Shown: one piece after another, positions 36,307 to 50,065 of the stretch | Numbering within the stretch: the first letter of the stretch is position 1 | Layout: each line of letters opens with the position of its first letter | From: Mimachlamys varia | Taxonomy: Eukaryota > Mollusca > Bivalvia > Pectinida > Pectinidae | DNA length: 64,000 nt | Assembly: GCA_947623455.1 (NCBI GenBank) | Contig: OX392542.1 | Location: 12,345,625 to 12,409,624 of the forward strand | Reading direction: 5' to 3' | Translations under genes and position numbers: made by a program | Notes under the pieces: model-generated | Told to the model about the DNA's origin: nothing | Database searches by the model: none | Seen by the model: the letters and a program-made list of their open reading frames with translations, nothing else

Positions 36307-38264
36307 AAAACCGTACTAATCAACTTTATAAAGGAAATGGTATAAATTGGAGTTTATGCGTCTCCCTTTATTTTCCCAAAGTGGTTTAGTGCAGTTTGGA
36401 TTCCAACATTGTTTTTGGCCACTAACATCAGCGCTGAGTCCTTGAAGAACGCCACACCTGTTTGGTGCAGTGTTACCAATGTTAGCAATATTTTAACGAT
36501 TACTAAATTATATGTACCCACACGGGTGACTTATGGTCATCTTTCTGCATATAAGTGTATTGACTTATCGTAATGATGTACAAATGGTGTTGCATTTTAT
36601 ATTTAACTTTCAGTGTTAAGTTATATTATATCAATAAGTGTCCTGATATTAATTAGTACATCTTATAATTATAGAGTCGTTTTATGTAAACCAAAAACAA
36701 CAAACGAATCAACAGCAAAAACAATAAACACTTTTACTAAACCATTTTATCTTTTTATGCGATTTTATGTAAATACGGCGCTGTATGCATCATGTTGTAA
36801 TGAAATGCAAAACATATTTATAGTTCAACTGTTGTAGTGAACAGTTTTTTCTTAATGATTATTTATATCTTTAAATATTGTTAGATACAAAAAGTCAATA
36901 AACGTTTCATTCAAATTATCATTCAGTTATTATTTCCTACCATTGAGGTCAAACAATTTCAATTTTAGCAATTTTTGTTGAGTCATGATCAAATGGATTA
37001 AACAACAGGCGTGGAGCTTATATTAATACATTTTATTCAAACAACATCGGTAATTGATCTAAATGAAAATATACAGTAAAATAATAAGACTTTCACCGCG
37101 CACTGTAACATTTTACTTTATATGCTTTTTATATTATGATCACAGATTCAGTAATTATATAAAAGTTACATGCTGTTACGTAAAAGCTTGTGTTTCGGAC
37201 TCTAAATGGATTTGATGAAAATATTATAATTATACTGTCAATGTGAATCAACCCACACGTTTTTGACTCTCAATAGTTGTCAGTGAAAGGAGTATTATTA
37301 CTCCTTACCTTGTTAGATTACTTGATAACACAAATATGTGTGTAAGTCTTAAACAGTACCTATGAATACGCCAACAGTTATTATATCAAAATCGACATAT
37401 CATATCATTACAGATATGCACGTCAATATCCGTAAAGATAAGTTAACTATAAAACCAAGATGATGATAATTATTCTACTTAGATACATTTTATTTTTGTG
37501 TCAGAAATAAAATAAAGAACTTTAATGTGAACAAAGTAAATCCCTGTCATTGATAGATCGAATCGACATTTTATTACTTTTGAAATCTACATGAAATGAA
37601 TACTGATATCAGTGGTACATGACATTACTTAACTTAACGATATACAGATAACAGTACTTAAGGACTAACCTATAGAAGTGATATATAAAAAGCCTCGGGG
37701 TAGTGGTATACAAACGCCCACACTAGGTCCTGTTGTAAGAGATACAGTTTATAAATCATAAAGTCGTTTTTTCATCTATTTTGTCATTTTATTTTAATGC
37801 AGGTTGATGAAGATCATTGATACATATCGTCGAAATCCGGGAATCTCTTCATCCATAGCATATGTCATAGCACAAAGCACAATTGAAGGTTCAGTGTGTG
37901 TAGCACCTTGTGAAAGAGAAGACTAGTTAAATCCTGGGATGGACATTAAAATAATATCGCAGTCGCGCAATGGTCAAACTTGGTGGTTTTGGCTTTGAAG
38001 TCGAATGTCGCTACCCGTTAACCAATAGATAAGCATAGGCTAAGCATAGTGATTGGTCGGGGTGGGCGTGTATCTAACACCAATCAAATAATAATATAGT
38101 CGCCTTGATTATTTTACATATTGAGAGTAATAGTGAGTGCAACGCAAGGAATATCTAGGGTCTGGGAAATACCACATTTTTCATCATAAGATATGTAATA
38201 ACTTGACAATTAGTTTGCTTTTAGTTTTGGTCGCTTGCATTCTCGCTGGGGAGCACTACATTGA
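36307..38264. other. Intergenic DNA
   Basis: I see no supported feature. The open frame at 36613-36837 is A+T-rich and unrecognised. Confidence 0.4.
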
Positions 38265-38345
38265 TGTGGCTTACATTTACGGGTTGGAAGTTCTCATCAA
38301 TGGAACAGAAGAAACGTACTCTTCCGGAACACCTGGTCTTTTTTT
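38265..38345 (+). repeat. DR-A dispersed repeat, short fragment
   Basis: ACGTACTCTTCCGGAACACC plus TGGTCTTTTT, preceded by a diverged TTACATTTACGGG. Confidence 0.55.
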
Positions 38346-38810
38346 CAATATGTTATTTCGCTTTATTTGCTCGATTTTGTTTTCGTATGATGGACTTGTT
38401 AATATTTCTGTTTCCGTTGCCTTTCAATCAACTGCGTCTGAAAAAACGAAGATATACATTTACAACAAACACTAATATATTCATGATAAAATAATGTATT
38501 TACATAACACAAATGTATACCATATGATGACACAGACAGAAAAATAGGACATCAACATCAGAGATAAGAAAATGTTATGTTGAATTCATAACAGATGCCA
38601 CTTGCTGTTCCAGGAACGTTAATAGTTTGCATGTAGATTGCATGGTTCAATCTATGTTTCATTATGCGTTTTTAGCGGATTGTGTTTGCATGTCTGTAAC
38701 AGTTCTGTTCTTCTCTTGGTTAATTACCCACCATATATTTATTTTATCTCTTTGTTTTTACTCGGGAACAAGGGCATTCTTATACTAAATTATTTATATT
38801 TGTATCATGT

Positions 38811-39489
38811 GTAAGTTTGTTTCTATTTCCATAACATAGTATTAAAATGTATGATATCATGTTAAAGTTTCCATCTGTTTCTTTAACATCGTTGACATAG
38901 TATATAAATGAATAAGTGTGTATCTATTTCTATAACATAGTTGTCATGGTTTATAAATATATAAGTCTGTATATATTTCTATAACACAGTTGTCATGGTT
39001 TATAAATATATAAGTGTGTATCTATTTCTATAACATAGTTGTCATGGTTTATAAATATGTAAGTCTGTATCTATTTCTATAACACAGTTGTCATGGTTTA
39101 TAAATATATAAGTGTGTATCTATTTCTATAACATAACTGAAAGTTTATAAATGTATAAGTGTGTATCTATTTCTATAACATAGTTGTCATGGTTTATAAA
39201 TATATAAGTCTGTATCTATTTCTATAACACAGTTGTCATGGTTTATAAATATATAAGTTTGTATCTATTTCTATAACATAGTTGACATACAAAATGTAGT
39301 ATATAAATGTATAAGTTTGTATATATTTCAATAACACAGCTGATAGTTTATAAATGTATATGATTGTATCTATTTCTATAACATTGTTAATCTATTTTAT
39401 AGATGTATAAGTCGGTATCTATTTCTATAACATGGCTGACAGTTTATAAATGTATAAGTGTGTATCTATTTCTATAACATAGTTGTCAT
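38811..39489. repeat. About 49-bp minisatellite, 13-14 units
   Basis: The unit is TATAAGTGTGTATCTATTTC, TATAACATAGTTGTCATGGT, TTATAAATA, with variants (AACACAG, AACATAACTGA, TTGACATACAAAATG). Very A+T-rich. The outer units are most diverged. Confidence 0.9.
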
Positions 39490-40015
39490 ATCTTTTCCCC
39501 TCTGAGCGTATGTGTGTTGTACTTTGACATGAATGTAACTAATGCATGGAATGTTGATCGAATGTATATCGGTATCTTACTAACATAATCATTTAGTTCA
39601 TCTGTCAAACCTTAAAACATTGACCACACATAAACGCATAAGTTAAGGAAGATGTGCAATGAGGAAGCTTAATCATTTATAAAGTATTTCATCTTTTAAA
39701 AAGAAACTTCATATATAATTGCTTTTATATTTTTCCCTTACAAAACTCAAACTAAGAATAAATTACTTAGCTTTAACAGGTTAAACATTTTACAGCAATT
39801 TATACAAAGTAACTGTACATTTAAAACTATGGAAACTGTGTTTAATGTATTTCGATACATAATGCTTTTTTGAATTCCTATTAATCACAAAACGCTTGCG
39901 AATCCTTTTAATCGTTTTGAATACGTCTGTAACTGATTGTTTTAATTCGTATTTCATAAAGATCACAAATGGCAACAATCCATGTTAATTATTGCGACCA
40001 CTTACAATTCTTATG

Positions 40016-40166
40016 AAGATGATGTAACACACACAAATGCTGCACCTCTTAAATTTAGTAATAGATACAGTATGCCGAAAAAATTAATTAAACTGCATCA
40101 AACAGCTGTTTCGTCCTCCTAGGACTCTTCAGTCATCCTAGGGGCCAAAAGGTAGGAATCCAAAAT
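40016..40166 (-). mobile_element. Hammerhead-bearing short repeat, copy D (best-kept core)
   Basis: About 150 bp colinear with copy A, including CGGCATACTGTAT and the CACACAAATGCTGCACC end. On the - strand it contains complete hammerhead core elements. Confidence 0.6.
40095..40138 (-). ncRNA. Type I hammerhead ribozyme motif, copy D
   Basis: On the - strand: core CTGAAGA, perfect stem II GTCC/GGAC around TAGGA, core GAAA, a two-pair stem III closing AGCT, cleavage triplet GTT. Stem I is GGATGA against TGATGC, giving two G-G mismatches of six. The core fits CUGANGA ... GAAA exactly. Activity would depend on how well stem I tolerates the mismatches. Confidence 0.6.
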
Positions 40167-42469
40167 ATCTAAACTAATGTAGAAGCAGAAGGGTCAGGTG
40201 CGTAAAACCCCTTTAATTTATAAATTTAGAAGAAAAATTTAACTAGTTCTGTATAATTTAAAATCGTAACTGGTACAACGCATTTCAAACGCTCGTCATT
40301 ACTTAAAATCTACATAAATATTCGCTAAAACTTTCTGTCTTAATAAACACTAGAAATTACTTACAATCCTTCAAATGAGTTATTCTAGAGGACCAAATAA
40401 CCCGGAATATCAGATATCGTGTGTAATTTGTCCGAATACAATGCATCAGTCAGCCATTAGTGAGAGCTTGGATTGGGCGTGAATAATTAAATCGTACGTA
40501 ATATAGGTCCTGGGTGTTTTAGTAGATTTCTGTTAAGTTGTTGCTTTAAAAGCTGTTTGTAATGAGGCCTTTTAGAAAGTTGCTCAGACAGTTACGTCTT
40601 TGTGTAGTCAAACTTTCTCTTCTTTCATTAAGCACAAATGCAATGTTCTGGAACAGCAGGCGTCGTCCTCCCGCTGTGTTACCTAGGGCCTAAACGACAC
40701 ACGTCTATCACAAACAAACAATACATCTCCAGACTGTCACGTGTAATTATCCAGGGGTTCTTATCTCTCTTTGAACATTGCCCCCCCTTTTAAAACGCCG
40801 AGGTGAAGACCAGCACTTTGATGTTAGCTGTATCCATGAAAGGTATGATGGGTTTATTAGCATCTGATGACTCAACCATGAAAAGGCTAAGTCGGCGGAC
40901 AGACAATGAAGCCGGCCGGAAGATATCTGGTCGATTTTATTTTTCACACCTAATAGTATAGGTGGAGGTTTCCTGTTCAGGATATATATATTATATTTCA
41001 CTGGTGGTAGTGTCTGTGTGTCAGTCCTGGTTTTATGTACCTCAACGCTGACAAAACCGACAGTAAAACCATGTAATATAAACTTTGATGTGCGAACAGA
41101 CAAATACCGCCGCAAAAAAAATTGAAACCAGTGGACTAAGAGATTTTAGAGGCTTCCAAAAAAGGCGAAGACGATTTTTTATCTCGTGCTCAAATTTATT
41201 TTTTAACCTTCCAAAAAAACACTTTCTACACAAATCAATAATTGATGACATTCTCGTTAATGATTTTGTCGCCAAAAAAGGAAGCCACAGGCGTCATCGA
41301 CTAGACATTTTTTAATTTGTATATATCACTCACGGGGATGCACATTTTTTCACCGCCCTTATATTTTGACTCGATGGTTTTTATGTACAAAACACATTAA
41401 GGAATGTAAAAACAAGCCTAATTAATAAAAAAAAACAGGATATTCACGTTCAGATAAAAACAAAAATGAACATTACCCTTTTATGCTGAAGATTACAGTT
41501 TTAAAAATGTAAGCACCTGTACGATTATTCACCGTATGTGTGGGTTCCGATCGTGTAAACGATATGCTAGTTTTATTGTTACGCTTTTACTGTCAAAACG
41601 ACAGGTATGAAACGCTTTGAAAAGTTTTGTTTTATTATTCCTTTACCTGAGAGAAATAATAAGACTTTAATCGTTTCATTTCACATATAAATTCCTTCAT
41701 GAAGATACAAATACAGTGTAATAAAATTTGAATATAAAATTGTCTTATTTTCTTACCTTTCTGTTTTTGACCTCTATTTTAGCCTTTTCTATGTTCAAAA
41801 TAGATGTTTCAAAATTTGCTTGAATCACCTTAAAAGCCTAACCTTTCCCTTTTCATGTTAATCTACCTAAATATGTCACTTGCCATTTTTATTTAATATG
41901 ATTATGTATACCCCTTTCTGGGTATTTTAAAGATAACCTTACTGTAGGTGAATTCTTCCTTATTTCGTTTTCTTGTTATTATATGAATAAATCGTGTCAA
42001 ACAGGACATAATAAAAACTGAAATAATGATATTTTTCTAAATGTCGTTTATTTACTTTTCGCTAAAAGTGCCAATACACTGTGTATACCCTACGTTACCA
42101 GACCATTGTGTATTTCTCCCTTAGACAAACGCCACTTTACCGCCATTAAATAAAATATGAAATGAAGGTGCAGTATGTTTCTTCCTGTTCGATTTTGTTA
42201 TTGTTATAAATCAAGAAATGTAATCTTTCTAACAGTTTAATGATACCTATCTGACAAGAGGGAAGCTCTTTATACTTCCGTGAATCAGGTTTGAGCACGC
42301 TTATAATAGAAACAAAATTTCTAGAAATCTAACCCCGCGAGAACTCCTCTTTATGTAAAATGATTATTGTTTTTTTGTAATTGGAAGGAATCAGAAAATA
42401 CCAAATCGTAAACTCAGAAACAATGACCACAATATGAACAAAGACGCGTTTTACATAGCGACAGTTGAA
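40167..42469. other. Intergenic DNA
   Basis: No gene I can support. A frame at 41085-41315 encodes a basic peptide (RGFQKRRRRFF) with no recognised family. Confidence 0.4.
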
Positions 42470-42632
42470 AAATACAAGAGAATAAGACCACTGGTTTCGG
42501 AAGATAAATAAGAGAATACCGAAGCGTTAACAAAATCATAATCCAAACTCAAAATCAAAGTATCTTCTTCTTCATCGACGACACCCGTCTCGAAAATCTA
42601 GGTCACACCCAAGTAAAGATCACGTCCTCAAA
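42470..42632 (-). repeat. DR-A dispersed repeat, rearranged
   Basis: On the + strand, AAATACAAGAGAATAAGACC is followed by AATACCGAAGCGTTAACAAA and then CTTCTTCATCGACGACACCC and CCTCAAAGTG. The 3' end segment is therefore displaced into the interior. Confidence 0.65.
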
Positions 42633-42633
42633 G

Positions 42634-42669
<36 letters not shown>

Positions 42670-42713
42670 TGTGTGCGTGCGTGCGTGTGTGCGTGCGTGC
42701 GTGCGTGTGTTTA
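42633..42713. repeat. (GTGC)n microsatellite
   Basis: About 80 bp of GTGC tetranucleotides with a few GTGT interruptions. It is alternating purine-pyrimidine and so able to adopt Z-DNA in principle. Open frames across it on both strands are artefacts. Confidence 0.95.
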
Positions 42714-42819
42714 AAAGACAGTTGATAGAAATGCAAAAAAAAACCGTGCTTGTTGATATAGAGGACAGGGAAGCTGCGAAATATGATGTAGATATTGATA
42801 ATTGTCCGCCGATTGCAAT

Positions 42820-43140
42820 CTTTGTCTCATTGAGAAATACTTTCCATCCTTGTATCATGAGGATGAATTGTTGTTTAAATGCTCGTTGGTGTGGGTACTT
42901 GTAATTATGAATGATGACGCGGTTCTCACTTTGATGATGTGTCGTTTACATTTGAATTTAAATTTACATGGTGGGATTCGACGATGAAGCGGAAGACTCT
43001 TCCCGAACATCTGGTCTTATTCTCTTGTTCTTTTTGAAGAGTATCCTTGTAATCGTCCATTTATTCATAATTTGTCCCTACTTTAATCGTTTTAAAGTTC
43101 GAGAAGTGGTTTTGTTGACGGTTCAATATTCTCTGGGGTT
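42820..43140 (+). repeat. DR-A dispersed repeat, diverged long copy
   Basis: CAATCTTTGTCTCATTGAGA, GATGACGCGGTTCTCACTTT, CGACGATGAAGCGGAAGACT, CGAACATCTGGTCTTATTCT and TTTGTTGACGGTTCAATATT follow the family order. It is opposite in orientation to the fragment at 42470-42632. Confidence 0.68.
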
Positions 43141-46100
43141 TTATTTGGGGGTGGGGGGAGGGTATGCTGTACCATGGCCACTACATCTAAAGTAAAAAAA
43201 AAAACAAGAAAATCCATGAAAGTAAAACACCGCAAAAACAGCGTTAACAGTATACGATATGTTTTAAACAAGATTGGAGGTCCCTTGACATCATACTTGA
43301 TTTACAACTTGGCAGAAATCTGTCTATGAAAAGCAAATGTATTCTTTGTTAAGAACGTATAATAAGTTCATTGTTTCTTTTTTTATGTCCAGGTTTCCTT
43401 TAAGACGAACCTGTTTTATATGATATAAGTTGAGAATCAAGTGTCAAGAAGGAATGAAGTATTGACACTCCGTAAACCTGCCACCTGTACCCCCCTGCTG
43501 GTTTGTTGTAAAACTCCTACAGGACAGATTGGTAAACATGAGCCAATTGAGCATAATCCATGGGACTATTGAGAGGGTATAGAAATAGTCTGATCATTGT
43601 CTGTCCCGGCGTACATAGGGTTCAAGTGAGGTGGGCACCAACTTACTGCTGGTCATTTCAGCACTGTCCACTTCATTGTGTTGACCGCTCGGACACCTTT
43701 TGTCCAGCATTTCAAGTTCATCGGTCACTGTGGTCACTGTGGTCGCATCTAGTTATTCATTTTCTCCACTTGTGTATAAATAGACAACGCATGGTTATCT
43801 TTATATATTCAGTTACATTTGTATATACAATAGGGTAATTTAAATGTAAATTGTTGTATTGTTAAAATATTTTTAAAAAAATCATATCTAGATCAAGGAA
43901 TTAAATTATCAATTAGTTTTACACTCTTTTGAATAATAAAAGTTATATTTGAAATGGTGCATTATACAGTATATGATTGTTTTGATATACGAAAAACAAA
44001 TACACATACCTCGAAATCAAATTAATAAACTGTTCATTAACAGATATTTCTGGAATATCCATTGCAGCTGATAATGCACTTTCTTTAGAAAAAGTAACGA
44101 GAAACTAGAATACCGGACAGCTGGAGTCTCCACTAAAACAGTATTAATGATACAGAATAGTAAAAAGATTCATCTTAAAAAGATTCATCTTAAAAATCTA
44201 CTATCAAAAATCTACTATCAAAAATCTACTATCAAAAATCCAACCATTACTAGAAATGTTATTCATAATTACTACTAGCATACCTTGAAATAACCATTCA
44301 CAACCTAAGACTATTAAACTAATTAATGGGGCCGTGAATATGCCTATGAAATTGTATCGAGTTATTGTCAAGTAAATAACAGTAGAAATGAAATAAAATG
44401 TGTATTGACAATTACATAGTTGCGATTTAATTGGTTCATTTTACATGGCATTGATTCACTAATGTAAAACCACTACAGAAAAACCAGACGACTTGCTGCA
44501 CAGGTATGTATTACCTTTCAAGTCAGCTAAAGAAAATACATATATCTTTCTATTGAATACGGGACATAAAAATGTGTTCCCAAGGTACAGCGTTCATATA
44601 CAGATGACTTATAATACAAACCGCACAGTAATACTCAGAACTATCGCTTACATGGTTTATACATTAACATGCGCCTAGCTTACATAAACACTTAACACAC
44701 TCAATCACGACTCAAAAAACAAGAAACCACTCAGCAAAATCAGCACAGCTATTACAATTAGATAATACAAATGAAATTAATAATACATTAAAAGAAATAG
44801 AAAAAACAAGAGTCATCTCATTTCCAACTTAGTACACAAAATGTATAATAGAAACAAACCAATATTCAAGCTATGATATATAAAGACAAGAGACAGGAAC
44901 AGGTGTCCGTTTAATTGACAACTTATCCAGGACAGTCATTAAGCTGACTAAGCTTGAACCGCCTCTGTAACATCATACTTCACGCTCTCGCCACCCAAAC
45001 ACCCATGTCGAGTGTCAAAACACTGACCACTCATCTGGCTCTTGTCCAGTTTTGGGCAAGGTCGAGTAGGGCCATAGACTTAGGTCACACAGGCCGACCA
45101 CTAGCGATGACCACTGCCCACTCTAATGCCCAAGAAGAATGCCTTATTATCCCTATCTCGCCTCCCCTTTTAAATCTGTACTCTATCAGTCGGGGTTTCT
45201 TTTATTCTGAGCTGTAGAGATAAGTGGACGGTGTAGATATGGGACGCTCCCGTGGGATAACGTAGGTAACAATTAAAGGGGCCATGATAATTTCTATCGC
45301 TTGTTGTGTAAATGTGTTCTCTCCCCTCCAAACACGAGGAGTGTTATATCTACAACACAATATCTCCGCCGAAATAACCTGCGGGATAAAATAATTCTAC
45401 CTATGAACAGTTTAGCTCCCGAGACCTTGCCCAGAATCAACGTTCGATAATGATAGATTTGTATTCTCACACAAAGACATTTAAATGAAATCCCGAACAC
45501 TGTTTGTATTCACTTGTAGTAGAAATTCCTTAAAGTTTCCTGGGTGGGTTCTACTATACAACATCGATAAATAACTTAACATTGATTATATTGTATAGGC
45601 TTGCTGCTTTTTATTAAGATACACAGTATACTGTTGTCATAACTACACCAAATACCATATTCACAAATACACTATATTACTCTTAAATTTCTCATAAATA
45701 CACTATTTTCAATACTCGTGTTTTAACTGTAAACACTACTCACACCTATAATATATTCCTCCTACAATAACAAGTTACATTTATACTAATTGCACGTACT
45801 GTATATATTACATAAAAACGATATACTATACTTTACTAGTACATTATAAAGCTATTTATACGTTAAACAATTTGTATATAGAAACCTAATATTTAATACA
45901 CACTTATACAAAATATAACCCACAAAATTCTTTACTTATGAATACACTGTATACAATACATATAAACTTCATGCAATGCTCTTTTATACTCTTTATAACT
46001 CTCACACATACACTTAATAAACTGTACACTACAAGCACTTGGCAATTAGATGCATGCAATACCGATACATATACACATAACTCTCTTAGAAATACGCTTC

Positions 46101-46284
46101 ACAGTACTGAAGCATACACTTTCCAAACTCAAACAAATATACTCTACGATACTTGCGTATTAGATGCATGCAATACCAATAATCGTTGACACCAACCACA
46201 AAGACACATTGTATATACTATAAATATAAACTGTATCTATTTTACAACTATTATGAAACAAATGATACAACTTATATTTATCAC
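43141..46284. other. Intergenic DNA with minor repeats
   Basis: Includes a short array of AAAGATTCATCTT and AAAAATCTACTATC units (44165-44242). An A+T-rich tract at 45560-46260 contains a duplicated TTAGATGCATGCAATACC (about 46047 and 46157). No gene that I can support; frames at 43560-43838 and 44954-45217 are unrecognised. Confidence 0.45.
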
Positions 46285-46466
46285 TCTTGTTGGTCCGGAT
46301 GTAAGCGCACGAGAGATCTTATTGTGGGAGAAAACCGGAGTACCCGGAGAAAACCCAAGTGGTCGGGCAGGTGACCCCATACCTGTTCACGCCCGGTCGG
46401 AGAATTAAACTCCGGCCACCTTGGTGAAAGGCAAATGCGCTTTCCACTGCACCGACTGACCACCAT
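46285..46466 (-). mobile_element. tRNA-derived SINE, nearly complete
   Basis: On the - strand it starts GGTGGTCAGTCGGTGCAGTG with a tRNA-like head and a degenerate B box, then a body with ACTTGGGTTTTCTCCGGGTA and CTCCGGTTTTCTCCCACAAT. This body resembles a conserved SINE domain widespread in invertebrates (possibly MetaSINE; assigned from memory, not checked). Confidence 0.65.
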
Positions 46467-46779
46467 GTATATACTATCACGTACTGTAACAAATATAAAC
46501 GCCGGAGCTGGACGTGTTCCAATGAAACTTAATTAAAATCGCGCATTTGGCTTATATGTTATTAACATTTCCTTTAGTGTCTAGTTTTGCTACAGGAGCG
46601 GTCGGCCGGTCACTTATTTTAACTTTTACAATTTGGCTTAATTTCGTGAAATATTGTGTCTACAATTGAATGAAATAGATACACTCGTATGTATTCTCTT
46701 CGTCTTGCTCTGAATAAGTTTCTTTCCAATCTGTGTACCTCATGACACGAATTGGTCATTAAAGTTCACGTAAGTCTGG

Positions 46780-46920
46780 CACATAAAACCACCGTATATA
46801 TATACACTTTTCCTTTGTGGAAACCTCGCGCCAAACACACAGCAAGCCACGCGACATTCATTGTGCTTGGTCACGAGAGAAGCACGCGGCATCTACTAAA
46901 ACGTGCTGACTGTGGATTGC
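46780..46920. promoter_or_regulatory. Candidate promoter-like patch
   Basis: A GTATATATATAC block (46794-46805) is followed by a CpG-richer segment with two CACGCG-type sites and one CACGAG-type site. No exon can be linked to it. Offered only as a weak candidate. Confidence 0.2.
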
Positions 46921-47494
46921 TTAGATAGTTCTTAGTACGGCAATTGGTTTACTTGGTGTTATCTTATAAGCATATCAAAGGCATAGAGTTACCGAAAGCC
47001 TGATGGTATTAAAGTTCCAAACAGCTTGTTCATATTTCGTACATATATATAAACATTGTTATCTTTGTAAAATGTTTACTATGGCTGGTAGGCTTATATG
47101 CTTATCTGTATATGTATATACATACATATGGATAAACCGATATCGCGTCCATTAAAGCAATTCAAGACTTGGTCATAGTGCAAAAAGACCAACTAAGACA
47201 AATAACAAGATTGCTAATAAAAAACCCGAAAATGCAAACTGATATCATTATATCAGTCTTAAATGGTTAGCAACATAAACTACAATACTTTGGAGTCTGA
47301 TACAATGCACTTCTGACTGAATTATAGGCCGTTCGTTCCCCAGCCTTTCGAATGTTAAAAACAAAACCGGATTACTCCAGTCATGTGTATAAAAAACACT
47401 ACATCTAAACGTTACATCGATGAAACTTAGGACAAAATAGGAACAAAAATAAGACATATGACACCTTTGTGAAAGTACAAATAATTATCAGAGC

Positions 47495-47597
47495 ATGTTT
47501 TCCGGAAGAGTAAGCGTCTTCGTATTCATCAATAACACCTACAATATAAATCTAGGTTACATCCGGGTAAATCTCACTTCCTCAAAGTGATATCTGA
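47495..47597 (-). repeat. DR-A dispersed repeat, partial
   Basis: TTCCGGAAGAGTAAGCGTCT, ATTCATCAATAACACC and CTCACTTCCTCAAAGTG on the + strand match the family middle. Confidence 0.6.
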
Positions 47598-47749
47598 GGT
47601 CCATGTAGTATACCACTGATTTGTCGGACAAGTCTGTACTTATAACAATTCAATTGTATTGCATTTTACATCCAAAAATACGTTGTGTAGATCGAGTTCC
47701 ATATAATGTTACAACACCTACAACTATACACACAAAATATTGAACAGAC

Positions 47750-50065
47750 TTAAGAGTATTGCACGGGTCTGTAGATCTCTAACAAAACTTATAACAGACA
47801 CTACACACAATACTGGGGATCTGTGAAGGTCCATACAGTACAGTGTTGTGTGTTGGACAACACAAGTCTGTAGATCTCTAACAAAACTTATAACAGACAC
47901 CACACACAATACTTGGGATCAGTAAAGGACCATACAGTACAGTGTTGGTTTGTTGGACAACACAAGTCTGAAGGTTCCAAACAACTTATAATTTACACAA
48001 ACTACACACAATACTTGGGATCTGTGAAGGTCCATACAGTACAGTGTTGGTGTGTTGGACAACACAAGTCTGTAGGTCTCAAACAAAACTTATAACAGAC
48101 ACCACACACAATACTGGGGATCTGTGAAGGTCCATACAGGACAGTGTTGTGTGTTGGACAACACAAGTCTGTAGATCTCTAACAAAACTTATAACAGACA
48201 CCACACACAATACTGGGGATCTGTGAGGGTCCATACAGTACAGTGTTGGTTTGTTGGACAACACAAGTCTGTAGATCTCAAACAAAACTTATAACAGACA
48301 CCACACTCAATACTGGGGATCTGTGAAGGTCCATACAGGACAGTGTTGTGTGTTGGACAACACAAGTCTGTAGATCTCTAACAAAACTTATAACAGACAC
48401 CAATCACACAATACTGGGGATCTGGGAAGGTCCATACAATACAGTGTTGGTTTGTTGGACAACACAAGTCTGAAGGTACCAAACAACTTATAATTTACAC
48501 AAACTACACACAATACTGGGGATCTGTGAAGGTCCATACAGTACAGTGTTGGTTTGTTGGACAACACAAGTCTGTAGGTCTCAAACAAAACTTATAACAG
48601 ACACCACACTCAATACTGGGGATCTGTGAAGGTCCATACAGGACAGTGTTGTGTGTTGGACAACACAAGTCTGTAGATCTCTAACAAAACTTATAACAGA
48701 CACCACACACAATACTTGGGATCAGTAAAGGTCCATACAGTACAGTGTTGGTTTGTTGGACAACACAAGTCTGAAGGTACCAAACAACTTATAATTTACA
48801 CAAACTACACACAATACTGGGGATCCGTGAAAGTCCATACAGGACAGTGTTGGTTTGTTGGACAACACAAGTCTGAAGGTACCAAACAACTTATAATTTA
48901 CACAAACTACACACAATACTGGGGATCTGGGAAGGTCCATACAATACAGTGTTGGTTTGTTGGACAACACAAGTCTGAAGGTACCAAACAACTTATAATT
49001 TACACAAACTACACACAATACTGGGGATCTGGGAAGGTCCATACAATACAGTGTTGGTTTGTTGGACAACACAGGTGTATAGGTCTCAAACAAGACTGAT
49101 CATCCACACCACACACAATACTTGGGATCAATAAAGGTCCATACAGTACAGTGTTGGTTTGTTGGACAACACAGGTGTATAGGTCTCAAACAAGACTGAT
49201 CATCCACACCACACACAATACTTGGGATCAATAAAGGTCCATACAGTACAGTGTTGGTTTGTTGGACAACACAGGTGTATAGGTCTCAAACAAGACTTAT
49301 CATCCACACCACACACAATACTTGGGATCAATAAAGGTCCATACAGTACAGTGTTGGTTTGTTGGACAACACAGGTGTATAGGTCTCAAACAAGACTGAT
49401 CATCCACACCACACAATACTTGGGATCAGTAAAGGTCCATACAGTACAGTGTTGGTTTGTTGGACAGCACAGGTGTATAGGTCTCAAACAAGACTGATCA
49501 TCCACACCACACAATACTTGGGATCAGTAAAGGTCCATACAGTACAGTGTTGGTTTGTTGGACAACACAGGTGTATAGGTCTCAAACAAGACTGATCATC
49601 CACACCACACACAATACTTGGGATCAATAAAGGTCCATACAGTACAGTGTTGGTTTGTTGGACAACACAGGTGTATAGGTCTCAAACAAGACTTATCATC
49701 CACACCACACACAATACTTGGGATCAGTAAAGGTCCATACAGTACAGTGTTGGTTTGTTGGACAACACAGGTGTATAGGTCTCAAACAAGACTGATCATC
49801 CACACCACACAATACTTGGGATCAGTAAAGGTCCATACAGTACAGTGTTGGTTTGTTGGACAGCACAGGTGTATAGGTCTCAAACAAGACTGATCATCCA
49901 CACCACACAATACTTGGGATCAGTAAAGGTCCATACAGTACAGTGTTGGTTTGTTGGACAACACAGGTGTATAGGTCTCAAACAAGACTGATCATCCACA
50001 CCACACACAATATCAGCAGCCTGTGAATGTCCACATAGTATACCTACTGGTTTGTTGGACAACAC
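47750..50065. repeat. 98-102-bp tandem array, about 23 units
   Basis: Each unit contains AAGGTCCATACAGTACAGTG and TTGGTTTGTTGGACAACACA. Two main subfamilies: the 5' half has AAGTCTGTAGATCTCTAAC or AAGTCTGAAGGTACCAAAC linkers; from about 49070 units have AGGTGTATAGGTCTCAAACA and GATCATCCACACC. Several ORFs up to 127 codons arise on both strands because 102 is divisible by 3; they are not genes. Confidence 0.93.

Noticed and set aside
42628..42904. ORFs rich in Arg-Thr-His or Val-Arg-Ala-Cys
   Set aside because: Translation of the GTGC microsatellite.
48716..49099. 127-codon and 123-codon ORFs on opposite strands
   Set aside because: Both arise from the 102-bp unit of the tandem array, which keeps frame because it is a multiple of three. 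No domain, and equal openness on both strands.
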